Positions 55,252 to 62,696 of a stretch of 64,000 nt of DNA are shown piece after piece. Source of the stretch: a virus; the IMG/VR virus record IMGVR_UViG_3300017963_000003, positions 62,001 to 126,000 of that record; one strand, 5' to 3'. A program made the translations under genes and the position numbers. Numbering within the stretch: position 1 is the stretch's first letter; every line of letters begins with the position of its first letter. The notes under the pieces were generated by a model. It was given only the letters and a program-made list of their open reading frames with translations. It had not been told where the DNA came from and ran no database searches.

Positions 55252-55756
55252 CGTCTCCCTCCACGGCTAGGATTTCGTCCATCCTCTGAGTGCCGATGGC
55301 CTCTCTGATCTTGGCCAAGTCGGTTTCCATGCGCTGGCACTGCTCGGACAGTCGATCCCTCTCGTCCCCCAGCTCCGCCCGCACCTCAAGCCCGCGAGTG
55401 ACATCTCCTCGGAGCTGATTGTTCAGCCTCTTGGCCTCCTTCAATAGCTCCTGGGTATCCCTGACCTCCAGACGAGCCTTCTGGGCTACCTCCTTGGCTT
55501 TCTCGGCATCTTCGTTCGCCCACTTGACCGCAGCGTCCTCGTTGAGTCGCATAAGGAATCGTGTAGATGTCGAAGGCACCATCTCGTCTCGGTAAACGGG
55601 ATTCCCGTACTGGTCCTGGTTCCCGCTCTGGCAAGACTGCATACGAGACTCCTGCTCTTGATACACCCCCACGATCTCGTACCCGCAGAGAGACAGCGCG
55701 TGAACTTTCTCCTCCTCGACGACCTGAACCTCTCCCGTCAATTCCATCTTGATCAT
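55244..55756 (-). CDS. Coiled-coil protein, 170 aa
   Basis: Beta-rich N-terminus with Cys (LCGYEIVGVYQEQ), then a long coiled coil (QKARLEVRDTQELLKEAKRLNN). Starts on the previous gene's stop (ATGA). Unknown. Confidence 0.6.
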   Translation of the reverse strand: MIKMELTGEVQVVEEEKVHALSLCGYEIVGVYQEQESRMQSCQSGNQDQYGNPVYRDEMVPSTSTRFLMRLNEDAAVKWANEDAEKAKEVAQKARLEVRDTQELLKEAKRLNNQLRGDVTRGLEVRAELGDERDRLSEQCQRMETDLAKIREAIGTQRMDEILAVEGDDV

Positions 55757-56196
55757 TTTCCGTCCTCCTTTTCGTGGAGTTCCTCCCGCAGCTGGATCAA
55801 CTCTGCCAGCACGGGGTCATCGGGCTCTTCGTACTTCTCAGGTTCCACGGTCTTGGCCCCTTTGTAGAGGTTGCATTGAGGACACGCCAACTGGAGGTTG
55901 GTGAGGTCAAACTCAGCACCTCCCTTGGAGAGAGGTACGATGTGGTCGACATGGAACTTCTGGTGTCGCCGGATGCGCGAGCCGCAAATCATACAGATAC
56001 CCCCATCGCGCTCGTAGACGACCCTGCGAACCCTCTTCCAGTCCGTCCCCATGAAGAAGTCGCGCAGACACTCCCGGCCGCAGAACGACGTTCTCCTGCC
56101 GCTCAGGGTCTTCCCGCATACCCTACAAAGACGTCGCCCCTGCGCGTCCTTACGGTACGGGAACAGCTTCGCATTGCTGTGAACGAGTCGACTCAT
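55753..56196 (-). CDS. HNH endonuclease, 147 aa
   Basis: Start at MSRLVHSNAK (ATG 56196). Zinc knuckles CRVCGKTLSGRR... FCGREC, then CMICGSRI and the HNH core VDHIVPLSKGG... NLQLACPQCN. May be a homing, packaging or host-DNA nuclease. Confidence 0.8.
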   Translation of the reverse strand: MSRLVHSNAKLFPYRKDAQGRRLCRVCGKTLSGRRTSFCGRECLRDFFMGTDWKRVRRVVYERDGGICMICGSRIRRHQKFHVDHIVPLSKGGAEFDLTNLQLACPQCNLYKGAKTVEPEKYEEPDDPVLAELIQLREELHEKEDGK

Positions 56197-56429
56197 TCCG
56201 AAAACCCAGCAACCAACGGGAACACCTTGTCGAAGCACTCTCGGGCATCGACGTACTGCTCCGGACGAACCCTCTTCGGGGTATCCATGAACTCTTCTAC
56301 GTTCGCGGTGATGCCGAGGTTGACCAGCTCGTCGAAGCACTCGCAGCAGATGTACCCAAGCCGGTTCGAGTAGCGATCACACATCACGTTGTCGCAACCT
56401 GTCCTGTCGCACGCCATCACTCCCATCAT
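56193..56429 (-). CDS. Small zinc-binding protein, 78 aa
   Basis: Start at MMGVMACDRTGC. Contains CDRTGCDNVMC and YICCEC: a zinc-knuckle cluster. Helical C-terminus. The stop overlaps the HNH gene start. Confidence 0.6.
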   Translation of the reverse strand: MMGVMACDRTGCDNVMCDRYSNRLGYICCECFDELVNLGITANVEEFMDTPKRVRPEQYVDARECFDKVFPLVAGFSE

Positions 56430-56707
56430 GCACCTCTCTGAAGGGGGATCACGGAAAACTTGCACGGAGTCCCGTCGGTCAACCTCTTGATCCGAATCGC
56501 CCGTTTGTCTCTCGAAGGACCCAGCTCGATGTACCCAAAACGCACTAGCTCGTCGAGATGGTCCTTCACCGTACCTACGTTCCGCAACTGTAGCAGATCT
56601 GCGAGCCGGCGGCGCGTCGGAGGATAGCCCATGCGGTCGATATAGGAAATCACCGTCTCCAGCACTTCGAGCTGACGGGTGGTCGGTTTTGTACTCTTGA
56701 GGGCCAT
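56426..56707 (-). CDS. LexA-type winged-helix protein, 93 aa
   Basis: TTRQLEVLETVISYIDRMGYPP... RRRLADLLQLRNVGTVKDHLDELVRFGYI is a LexA-like winged helix without the protease domain. Second such regulator in the window (other at 40846). Likely an early transcription regulator. Confidence 0.75.
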   Translation of the reverse strand: MALKSTKPTTRQLEVLETVISYIDRMGYPPTRRRLADLLQLRNVGTVKDHLDELVRFGYIELGPSRDKRAIRIKRLTDGTPCKFSVIPLQRGA

Positions 56708-56710
56708 CGA

Positions 56711-57004
56711 CTACTTCCTTGGATCTGAGCAGATGCTCTCAGTCGACATGTAACCACCCCTCTGAGAGCGCCGGTTCATCTCCAACGACAGATACACAAC
56801 TAGCGCAGCCATTCCTTCACAGCGAAGCTTTTCAGCCTTCGTGCGCGGCTTGGTCGGGTGAATGCACTCGCCCACGTAATACATGTGTGCATCCGACTCA
56901 GCGATGTAGTAGCCGATCTCCTTGCAGTCGCTCTTCGAGTACTCCCCGTCGCCCTTGGCCGACAGGCAGAGCACGGCCAGTATCAGTAAGAAACACACTC
57001 GCAC
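56711..57004 (-). CDS. Secreted small Cys protein, 97 aa
   Basis: N-terminal signal-peptide-like segment MRVCFLLILAVLCLSAKG followed by a soluble domain with four Cys (KSDCKEIG, VGECIHP, RCEGM, ESICSD). Probably exported to the periplasm. Could inhibit host envelope functions; unknown. Confidence 0.6.
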   Translation of the reverse strand: MRVCFLLILAVLCLSAKGDGEYSKSDCKEIGYYIAESDAHMYYVGECIHPTKPRTKAEKLRCEGMAALVVYLSLEMNRRSQRGGYMSTESICSDPRK

Positions 57005-57005
57005 G

Positions 57006-57287
57006 TCAGCCCTCCTGTTCCTTCCCTCGGAGTAGGGAGATGAGCGTACAGGAGAGGCAGCCAGAGCCGTCCTTTCTGTCGATGCAGCCGATCTCCTTGT
57101 ACAGCTCCGAAAAGACCTTGCGGGATTCCTCCAGTCGACCCTCCAGCTCTTCGAGGCGACACCACGGGCAGTTCTCTTTCGGGACGTAGCCTACCCCGTC
57201 ACATCCGGGACGAATGACCTCGGTAAAACCATGTTTGGGGCACCGAATCGCAACCGACAGCACAAAGTCTCTCTTGCAGTCGGTCAT
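57006..57287 (-). CDS. Zinc-binding protein, 93 aa
   Basis: Start ATG 57287 overlaps the previous stop (ATGA). Multiple Cys pairs (IRCPKHG, NCPWC, GCIDRKDGSGCLSC). Probable metal-binding regulator or structural protein. Confidence 0.6.
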   Translation of the reverse strand: MTDCKRDFVLSVAIRCPKHGFTEVIRPGCDGVGYVPKENCPWCRLEELEGRLEESRKVFSELYKEIGCIDRKDGSGCLSCTLISLLRGKEQEG

Positions 57288-57739
57288 GTCGGCATCCTTG
57301 TCAGCAATTCGCAGCTTTTCTGCCACGCCCAGTGCTTCTCAAGATCTCCAGGCTTGTTCTTACGGATGTACCCAGCGCCAGCGAGTCCCGTAGGGACACC
57401 TGGGAGGCGAAACTGCTCTTGTCGGCAGTTACCCACCGCAGTTCTTGCCATCATGAACGAACCCGCTAGCGAGTCTTCGTACATCGCCTCTTCGGCTTCG
57501 AAATCATGCTCCCACTGGTCATCGTCTTCACAGGTGTAATCGAATGGATCTTTGGTACGCACTGGTTTCCCGATGACACCGATTTTTACCAACGTATCTG
57601 CCGCCGCGCAGTCATGGCAGCACGGGTTGCCTTCTAGGTCGAGCGGAGCATCGGCTCCCTCTGGCAGCGGCATGATGGCTTCCTTGCGGATCGCCCCATT
57701 CATGTGCGCGTTGATACAGCGCGGACACGGATCTTGCAT
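57284..57739 (-). CDS. Zinc-ribbon protein, 151 aa
   Basis: ATG 57739 follows GGAGGGAGAAGTG. Begins MQDPCPRC and later NPCCHDC, two metal-binding pairs, with an acidic middle. Unknown. Confidence 0.6.
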   Translation of the reverse strand: MQDPCPRCINAHMNGAIRKEAIMPLPEGADAPLDLEGNPCCHDCAAADTLVKIGVIGKPVRTKDPFDYTCEDDDQWEHDFEAEEAMYEDSLAGSFMMARTAVGNCRQEQFRLPGVPTGLAGAGYIRKNKPGDLEKHWAWQKSCELLTRMPT

Positions 57740-57833
57740 CACTTCTCCCTCCACTCCAGCATCGGTCTGGTCGATTCGACGCGTACCCCACACCGCAAGC
57801 GGTGTCCCTGGGACGACCCTCCCTACGCGTCAT
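57612..57833 (-). CDS. Leader-proximal Arg-rich ORF, 73 aa (doubtful)
   Basis: ATG 57833 follows CGAGGAGGACTGGAT, exactly where the other four early leaders place their first gene. But it overlaps the zinc-ribbon gene by 128 bp and is Arg/Ser-rich. Perhaps a real leader peptide, perhaps a broken gene. Confidence 0.3.
   Translation of the reverse strand: MTRREGRPRDTACGVGYASNRPDRCWSGGRSDARSVSALYQRAHEWGDPQGSHHAAARGSRCSARPRRQPVLP
57788..57803. repeat. Palindrome ACACCGCTTGCGGTGT
   Basis: A 7-bp perfect stem with a 2-nt loop between the 57.9-kb early promoter and the zinc-ribbon gene. May be an operator or attenuator. Confidence 0.45.
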
Positions 57834-57873
57834 ATCCAGTCCTCCTCGTACAAACCCACATAACAGCCTGACC

Positions 57874-57903
57874 TATATAGCACAGGGGCACACCGGGTGT
57901 CAA
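57874..57903 (-). promoter_or_regulatory. Early sigma-70 promoter with conserved leader
   Basis: TTGACA, 18 nt, TATATA (or 17 nt, CTATAT) on the minus strand, then GTTTGTACGAGG leader. Confidence 0.7.
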
Positions 57904-57919
57904 GAAGAGGGTCGAAAAG

Positions 57920-58210
57920 TCACCTCTGCGGGTGACTACGCCCCTCGAAGTAGCAGTCCGAAGCGTCGTCGGGGTCCAGGCCAGCGACCAAGGCCAAGTC
58001 ATTGGCATCAAGGACGCCCTTCGCGGCCAAGACCTCACAGAGCTTAGAAAACGCCGACGCGATCAGATCAACGCTCGGAGCCGTCAGTGTAGGGTAGTGG
58101 CTATTTGAATTCTGATACACGTACACCGAGGACTGGATGAACTCCTTGACGGGTTTGACCAACTCCCCCTCAACGGGGTCGGGGTATACGATTCTGGTGC
58201 TGTCGGTCAT
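57920..58210 (-). CDS. Hypothetical protein, 96 aa
   Basis: ATG 58210 behind GGAGAAGTGAC. Mixed alpha/beta, ending in an acidic helix-turn (LDANDLALVAGLDPDDASD). No family recognised. Last gene before an early promoter. Confidence 0.6.
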   Translation of the reverse strand: MTDSTRIVYPDPVEGELVKPVKEFIQSSVYVYQNSNSHYPTLTAPSVDLIASAFSKLCEVLAAKGVLDANDLALVAGLDPDDASDCYFEGRSHPQR

Positions 58211-58211
58211 G

Positions 58212-58484
58212 TCACTTCTCCATGGATTCGAGTTCTTTCCTGAAGCTCGGTAGTCGCGCGATCATGAGACGGCAGCTGTTTGCCTTATCCGTGGGCCACA
58301 GCTTTTTCCACAAGCGGAAATACCAAGAGACCTCGCGAAACAGGAAGACCGGACGTGCGTCAGTCAGCTCGTCGAACATCTCGTCACCCAGGTAGCCCTC
58401 CTTCCAGAGCCACGCTATCATCTTCATCCCCGCATCTGTGGCAAGATCCTCGATGTCGTGCTCTGTGTACGAGTATATATGCAT
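58212..58484 (-). CDS. Hypothetical helical protein, 90 aa
   Basis: Start at MHIYSYTEHDIEDL (ATG 58484) behind GGAGAAACACTGAG. Helical, Trp-rich centre. Unknown. Confidence 0.55.
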   Translation of the reverse strand: MHIYSYTEHDIEDLATDAGMKMIAWLWKEGYLGDEMFDELTDARPVFLFREVSWYFRLWKKLWPTDKANSCRLMIARLPSFRKELESMEK

Positions 58485-58485
58485 C

Positions 58486-58935
58486 TCAGTGTTTCTCCTT
58501 TCCGAAGCAGTCGTAGCAGGCATACCCTTCGCACGCCTCTTTCGTGTGAGGGGTGACGTGAGCTGGATGCCAGCCCCTGCGCATCTCTGCTATCTCGGAC
58601 TCACAGGTCATCAACGACTCGTAGACGTAGTCGCAGCGCCGCATCTCCTTGTCAGCCTGCTCCTGCCAATCAACGAGCGTGTCCCAGCAAACGATCTCAC
58701 GAGACTCTTCGACGTACCGTTCGATGTCCTCCTGGCACTCGACCCACGCATGCTTCCAGTACATCACACGCTCGGTCTCGGGCTCGAACTCGGAGAACGA
58801 ACTACACTCCTCGAACAGGTCCTTGTACTGCTTGACCTCGTGCTTCCACTGGAACCAGTTGAACGCCCACATACCAAGAAGCACCGTGTACGCGACGATC
58901 AAGATGTTCCACCGTCTTCGGTAATAATCATTCAC
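58486..58935 (-). CDS. Single-TM Cys-rich protein, 149 aa
   Basis: One membrane span near the N-terminus (WNILIVAYTVLLGMWAFNWF), then a long acidic helical region with several Cys (EECSSF, WVECQED, RRCDYV). Likely a membrane-tethered factor. Unknown. Confidence 0.6.
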   Translation of the reverse strand: MNDYYRRRWNILIVAYTVLLGMWAFNWFQWKHEVKQYKDLFEECSSFSEFEPETERVMYWKHAWVECQEDIERYVEESREIVCWDTLVDWQEQADKEMRRCDYVYESLMTCESEIAEMRRGWHPAHVTPHTKEACEGYACYDCFGKEKH

Positions 58936-58938
58936 GGA

Positions 58939-59025
58939 CTACCACCACCTTTCCGAGAGCACGATTGCGCCCATGATCAGACCCACGAACCAACCATACC
59001 CGGACTCGCCCTGAGAAGAATCCAC
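58939..59025 (-). CDS. Possible small membrane peptide, 28 aa
   Basis: Frame ends GYGWFVGLIMGAIVLSERWW, a convincing membrane-helix C-terminus, but its start (GTG 59025) has no ribosome site and it overlaps the 61-aa gene. Could be a frame-shifted end of that gene. Confidence 0.3.
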   Translation of the reverse strand: MDSSQGESGYGWFVGLIMGAIVLSERWW

Positions 59026-59162
59026 AGCATCTGTACGACCGGGTTCTCGAAGCCGCTAGTCACTTGAAACCACCAGACAGATGCGCCGAACAAAGCAACT
59101 ATCGCCAGGACGTACAGCAATTTGCAGACGATCTCGACCACCAGTTTCTGTACCGAAGTCAC
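58977..59162 (-). CDS. Small membrane protein, 61 aa
   Basis: GTG 59162 follows GGAGGGCTAG directly after the previous stop. One or two hydrophobic segments (LLYVLAIVALFGASVWWF). Unknown. Confidence 0.5.
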   Translation of the reverse strand: MTSVQKLVVEIVCKLLYVLAIVALFGASVWWFQVTSGFENPVVQMLWILLRASPGMVGSWV

Positions 59163-59768
59163 CTAGCCCTCCTCGACCTCAGAAAGTACATCGCAACGGC
59201 AACCCGCGTTCTTCCCAGTCTTCTGCATGTCCACTTGGCGTGTTGCTATCGAGTCGATGAAGTCCTTGTCCCACAGAACATCGATCTCCCGTTTCGAGAC
59301 CTTCTTAGCCTCTTCAACCGTGAAGACATGAGCGTCTTCGAGATGAGTCGTATAGCCTGCGTAGTCCTTGGCCCACCACAGAATGCAGTTGCCGACAGGC
59401 CCACGGTTCTGCATGTAGTAGAGCTTCTCCTCCCCCGAAGATCTCCCACACTGTACGTCAGGGTACTCCCACGGAAGAGGCTCGACACCGCGTAGGCGCT
59501 GTAAGGTTTCGTAGCGGTCGTTCTCTGCATCTCCGACAAAGGTGTCGTGCCACCCGTAGTCGTAGTGCCGGCACTGGAAGTGCATGCACCTTCCGTCCTC
59601 TACGAGATCTCCATGCTCGGCCGGCATGTCGCACCAGTCGCAGGTAGGTGGATTCTCCGCCAGGAACGCCTTGCACGCCTTCTCGCACTCCTCGGCCTCT
59701 TCGTAGGTCGAGTGCTCCGTGTAGCAGTACTCGCAGCTCCAAGGTATGTCGTCTATCCTAGTCGGCAT
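59163..59768 (-). CDS. Zinc-binding protein, 201 aa
   Basis: Start at MPTRIDDIPWSCEYCYTEHST (ATG 59768) behind GAGGATGGG. Several Cys/His pairs (CEYC, CDWCDMPAEHG, QCRHY). Central aromatic region and acidic tail. A multi-zinc early protein. Confidence 0.6.
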   Translation of the reverse strand: MPTRIDDIPWSCEYCYTEHSTYEEAEECEKACKAFLAENPPTCDWCDMPAEHGDLVEDGRCMHFQCRHYDYGWHDTFVGDAENDRYETLQRLRGVEPLPWEYPDVQCGRSSGEEKLYYMQNRGPVGNCILWWAKDYAGYTTHLEDAHVFTVEEAKKVSKREIDVLWDKDFIDSIATRQVDMQKTGKNAGCRCDVLSEVEEG

Positions 59769-59916
59769 CCCATCCTCCCTCTTTCTCCAGCTCCCCCAGG
59801 GAACCGAGAATCTCCCGCAGGCTGTCATACGAAGTACGACTGTCGCACCCCCGCTGCTTCTCTGTCCACTCCCGCACTTCGCGCAGTTTAGCTTCGGCAA
59901 CTTCGGCACGGGCCGT
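59758..59916 (-). pseudogene. C-terminal fragment of Ea22-like coiled-coil gene
   Basis: An open frame reads AEVAEAKLREVREWTEKQRG... and ends LGELEKEGGWDAD. It resembles the C-terminal segments of genes at 61231 (EVRSRLSEVRKWAELNR) and 61574 (AEAKLEAVREWKKKR) but has no start codon or ribosome site. It is cut off on its 5' side by a stop beside the inverted repeat at 59928. Probably a remnant after gene replacement. Confidence 0.5.
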
Positions 59917-59927
59917 TTAATTTAGTC

Positions 59928-59982
59928 GGGGTGCTGCGTCGGGTTGGAGAGTCGTCCTAAACAGGTTATGACGCAGCACCCC
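59928..59982. repeat. 13-bp inverted repeat with 29-nt loop
   Basis: GGGGTGCTGCGTC pairs with GACGCAGCACCCC. The region between two early genes (59916-59988) holds mostly this structure; on the minus strand a 20-codon frame begins ATGGGGTGCTGC inside the arm. Could be a terminator-like structure, an operator or a mobile-element scar. Confidence 0.6.
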
Positions 59983-59987
59983 ATGTT

Positions 59988-60281
59988 TCAGTCCTTCCTC
60001 TTCGCACCCTCGATGATCATGAGTGCGTACGCGACAGCCCGACGGTACTCGATCTCTCCCTGTTCCCCGAGAGCCACAGAGCGTGAGCATTCCAGCAACC
60101 GACCCTCAATCCTGTCGACGACCTTCTTCCACTTTGCCCTATCGTGCCAGCGTGTCGCAACCTTGAGCCGAGAGGACTTGTCCAGAAGGTCACGCCCGGC
60201 GTCAAGAGCTTCTGCGGCCGACTTGAGCACCTCTCGCGCCGCCAGTTCCACGTCTTCGTCGTAGAAACTCACTTCAGCCAT
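59988..60281 (-). CDS. Hypothetical helical protein, 97 aa
   Basis: Start at MAEVSFYDEDVELAARE (ATG 60281). Helical, with Arg/Glu pairs. Unknown; possibly related to the Ea22-like set. Confidence 0.55.
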   Translation of the reverse strand: MAEVSFYDEDVELAAREVLKSAAEALDAGRDLLDKSSRLKVATRWHDRAKWKKVVDRIEGRLLECSRSVALGEQGEIEYRRAVAYALMIIEGAKRKD

Positions 60282-60507
60282 TATCTCTCCGCTGGTACTC
60301 ACCGCACCATTCGTCATCTTTGACGGGAGGCCAACCTGAGACGACATGCTTGGACGTGATGAATGATGGCCTGAAGGACTTCCGGAATTCATCTTTGGTC
60401 GCGCCGTACACTGGCCACGTCATGCGCGGCGACTTCTTATGGCACTCGTTGTTGCGGCAGAAGCGGCAGTTCTTGCAGCTTTCTTTATCGACTTTTCTTT
60501 TGGTCAT
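60274..60507 (-). CDS. Zinc-finger phage protein, 77 aa
   Basis: Start at MTKRKVDKESCKNCRFCRNNECHKKSP (ATG 60507). CxxCxxC...C...WCGEYQ is a well-known small phage protein architecture. Metal-binding. Confidence 0.65.
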   Translation of the reverse strand: MTKRKVDKESCKNCRFCRNNECHKKSPRMTWPVYGATKDEFRKSFRPSFITSKHVVSGWPPVKDDEWCGEYQRRDNG

Positions 60508-60772
60508 CGTCTTCCTCCTCGGGCGCGTGAGTGGGGGCGGTGTTGAGTTGCTCGCGAATCTGCTGGGCACACTCGCGGGGCGACCACTCTCGGCACCGTG
60601 GCCTCTCACACAACCTGGCGGCTTCCTCTAGAGCGTCGGACCTCGCCGCCGCCAACGTCGCCCGCGCCTCGTCCCGCTCGCGCTCCAACTCTGCGATCTG
60701 CTCGTCTACGCAATCTCCGCAACGGCAACGCGGGCCTGCTAATGCGCCGTGCCTCATGCAGGTGTACTCCAT
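60485..60772 (-). CDS. Ea22-like coiled-coil protein with zinc knuckle, 95 aa
   Basis: Start at MEYTCMRHGALAGPRCRCGDC (ATG 60772) behind GAGGAGGACTGAG. Then a coiled coil ERERDEARATLAAARSDALEEAARL, a common modular Ead/Ea22-type segment. Similar modules recur at 61574. Unknown. Confidence 0.6.
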   Translation of the reverse strand: MEYTCMRHGALAGPRCRCGDCVDEQIAELERERDEARATLAAARSDALEEAARLCERPRCREWSPRECAQQIREQLNTAPTHAPEEEDDDQKKSR

Positions 60773-60773
60773 C

Positions 60774-60986
60774 TCAGTCCTCCTCGACAATGACCGTATA
60801 GCCGCTGCGGGACTCGGTACCAATGCGGTCTGGGCGCACCCAAGTCTTAGAGGTCCCCCAGTTGACCCGTACACGACCGAGGTGTTCAACATCAGAACCC
60901 TTTTCGATCACCGCCCCCTTCCGGTAGCTACACCGGGGATCGTTGTCCTGGATGACCATACCGATCTTGACATCTTCGAACTTCAT
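60774..60986 (-). CDS. Small beta-barrel-like protein, 70 aa
   Basis: Reads KFEDVKIGMVIQDNDPRCSYRKGAVIEKG... GRVRVNWGTSKTWVRPDRI, a KOW/SH3-like small beta-barrel pattern found in many phages. Function unknown. Confidence 0.6.
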   Translation of the reverse strand: MKFEDVKIGMVIQDNDPRCSYRKGAVIEKGSDVEHLGRVRVNWGTSKTWVRPDRIGTESRSGYTVIVEED

Positions 60987-60997
60987 TCACGCGCTCC

Positions 60998-61225
60998 TTA
61001 CTCTACGTAGCATAGTCCCCCACCCATCCCGCCAGTACACAGCAAGCCCACTACACCGACGAATATCAGCGTCCCGGACACGCCTCCCCACCAGTAGGTG
61101 AAGATTTGGTCCTGTCTGCGCGCTGGGTGGATGAACGCAAAGGGGATGAGGCAGAACGGGAGCGCAGCGGCACCCAAGTAGCCGAGTATGAACGACCACC
61201 CGAACAAGGTACGTAGCAGTTCCAC
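60998..61225 (-). CDS. Two-TM small membrane protein, 75 aa
   Basis: GTG 61225 follows GGGAGTAGGGGCC. Two hydrophobic segments (FILGYLGAAALPFCLIPFAFI and GTLIFVGVVGLLCTGG). Unknown inner-membrane peptide. Confidence 0.55.
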   Translation of the reverse strand: MELLRTLFGWSFILGYLGAAALPFCLIPFAFIHPARRQDQIFTYWWGGVSGTLIFVGVVGLLCTGGMGGGLCYVE

Positions 61226-61230
61226 GGCCC

Positions 61231-61584
61231 CTACTCCCCCTTCAGCGACTGGTCGTCCTCAGTCCCGAGGATGACATCCAGATCGTCCCAGACAATCGCC
61301 TGGAGCGGCCCCCTGTTCAGCTCCGCCCACTTCCTCACCTCGGATAGCCTTGAGCGCACCTCGGTCACCTCGCGCTCGGCTGCGGAAAGCTTGTCCCGCG
61401 TTTCGCCATGCCACTTGACCTCATAGCCGTGGTCGCGCTTCCACCCGTCCCGCTCGCGCAGCGCGTCTCTATACCATGGTGACTTTTTGACGCACTCCTC
61501 GCATACGTAGTCGTTGTGCTTCCCAAACAGCTTGCTGTCGTCGTGCGGATATGTTTTGCAGATCGCGCAGTATTTATCGCTCAT
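61231..61584 (-). CDS. Zinc-knuckle and coiled-coil protein, 117 aa
   Basis: Begins CAICKTYPHDD... YVCEEC (zinc), then a coiled coil (LSAAEREVTEVRSRLSEVRKWAE) of the Ea22-like type. Member of a paralogous set at 59758, 60485, 61574. Confidence 0.6.
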   Translation of the reverse strand: MSDKYCAICKTYPHDDSKLFGKHNDYVCEECVKKSPWYRDALRERDGWKRDHGYEVKWHGETRDKLSAAEREVTEVRSRLSEVRKWAELNRGPLQAIVWDDLDVILGTEDDQSLKGE

Positions 61585-61903
61585 CGTCTTGCTCCTCGGG
61601 CGCGGGGGTGGTGAGGATGCAGCCTAATTCTAACCAATCTTGTTGTGTCAAGCCCCCGTAAACCAGTGGGCTGCGTTTCTTCTTCCACTCCCTCACCGCC
61701 TCCAGCTTCGCCTCTGCTCTCTCGGTGCGCGCGCGGAGTCGTACATTTTCGTCAAACATCCTGGTGTAGTCGTCCTCCCAGCACTCGCACGAATAGGCCA
61801 GGTCATCGCATGCTTCCCGTGCCTCGTCTCGCTCGCGCTCGGCTTTTAAGGCACGTTCGCGCATAGTGTCCAACGCATCTTCTTTTGTCACATGGTATGA
61901 CAT
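61574..61903 (-). CDS. Internal-start coiled-coil protein, 109 aa
   Basis: The strong AGGAGGACTGAGATG junction at 61903 marks a likely independent translation start in the same frame as the longer ORF. C-terminal half carries AEAKLEAVREWKKKR of the Ea22-like family. Confidence 0.55.
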   Translation of the reverse strand: MSYHVTKEDALDTMRERALKAERERDEAREACDDLAYSCECWEDDYTRMFDENVRLRARTERAEAKLEAVREWKKKRSPLVYGGLTQQDWLELGCILTTPAPEEQDDER

Positions 61904-62209
61904 CTCAGTCCTCCTCGGGCACGTCGAGCGCAAGAAATGCAACTGCCCAATCTCCCGGTCCCGCTCCTCGATCACGCGCGCATCAGCAGCCCTCACTGCT
62001 GCCACGGCATCGGCCAGAGACAGGTGCTCGTGATCGCGCCCGATACTCTCGGAGTATACGCGAGCTATCTCCCGGTCCCGCTCCTCTACGGCAGCGAGGG
62101 CGCGGAGTATGTCTTCATTCGTCCACTCGCAACAATCGTCTGGCTCCTCTGTAGCGTACTGCCGGTACTCTACGATCTCCTCCGCCGTCAGCGGCTTGTA
62201 TTCAGTCAT
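61574..62209 (-). CDS. Ea22-like modular coiled-coil protein, 211 aa (composite)
   Basis: Open from ATG 62209 (MTEYKPLTAEEIV). It contains an internal ATG at 61903 behind GAGGAGGACTGAG (MSYHVTKEDALDTM...), with Cys-rich and coiled-coil segments after it. A different frame near 61905-61950 ends DWAVAFLALDVPEED followed by TGA, so two genes may have been fused or frame-shifted. The product is at least one early coiled-coil protein. Confidence 0.5.
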   Translation of the reverse strand: MTEYKPLTAEEIVEYRQYATEEPDDCCEWTNEDILRALAAVEERDREIARVYSESIGRDHEHLSLADAVAAVRAADARVIEERDREIGQLHFLRSTCPRRTEMSYHVTKEDALDTMRERALKAERERDEAREACDDLAYSCECWEDDYTRMFDENVRLRARTERAEAKLEAVREWKKKRSPLVYGGLTQQDWLELGCILTTPAPEEQDDER

Positions 62210-62433
62210 CGCGCATCCCCACACTTCCGCATCTCCCGATGCCCCTGCACCCACTCCTGGAGAGTCTTCTCACGGTACTTGCCGTGGTACTGTGCAAACC
62301 ACAGCGCCACCTCTTCTAGAGTGACACGACGTTCGACCTCGGGACCGAGACGAAGCAGCTCTCCCTCAATGGACTCGATGACATCTGCGGGAGCGTTTTC
62401 CGTCATCCACATCAGCGCGTTGCTTAGATCCAT
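62206..62433 (-). CDS. Small hypothetical protein, 75 aa
   Basis: ATG 62433 behind GAGGAGAACCGAG. Helical (NALMWMTENAPADVIESIEGELL). Overlaps neighbours. Unknown. Confidence 0.55.
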   Translation of the reverse strand: MDLSNALMWMTENAPADVIESIEGELLRLGPEVERRVTLEEVALWFAQYHGKYREKTLQEWVQGHREMRKCGDAR

Positions 62434-62695
62434 CTCGGTTCTCCTCGTCTACGGCGACAATCACCCCCACCCACTCATTGGGGTAGTTGAAACGCAGATC
62501 ACGAACGTTTCCAATGAGCACTCCGTCAACTGACGCGCTGCCGTCGTCCTTCCCTGAAAAAGAAATCCCCACCTTGAGTGGACCGTGACTGCGAAAGTCG
62601 TCCCTACTGTGATAGGTGTGACGGTTGGCGTAGGTCACGACAGGCAGCTCGGGGTCCACCTGCCTGAGCACCTCAATCAGTTCCTTGACCTTCAT
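62366..62695 (-). CDS. Small phage protein family, 109 aa
   Basis: Start at MKVKELIEVLRQVDPELPVVTY (ATG 62695) behind GAGGAGGGCTGAG. N-terminal helix plus beta segment of a common phage hypothetical family; related to the gene at 46665. The C-terminal Arg/Lys-rich residues overlap the next gene. Confidence 0.6.
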   Translation of the reverse strand: MKVKELIEVLRQVDPELPVVTYANRHTYHSRDDFRSHGPLKVGISFSGKDDGSASVDGVLIGNVRDLRFNYPNEWVGVIVAVDEENRDGSKQRADVDDGKRSRRCHRVH

Positions 62696-62696
62696 C

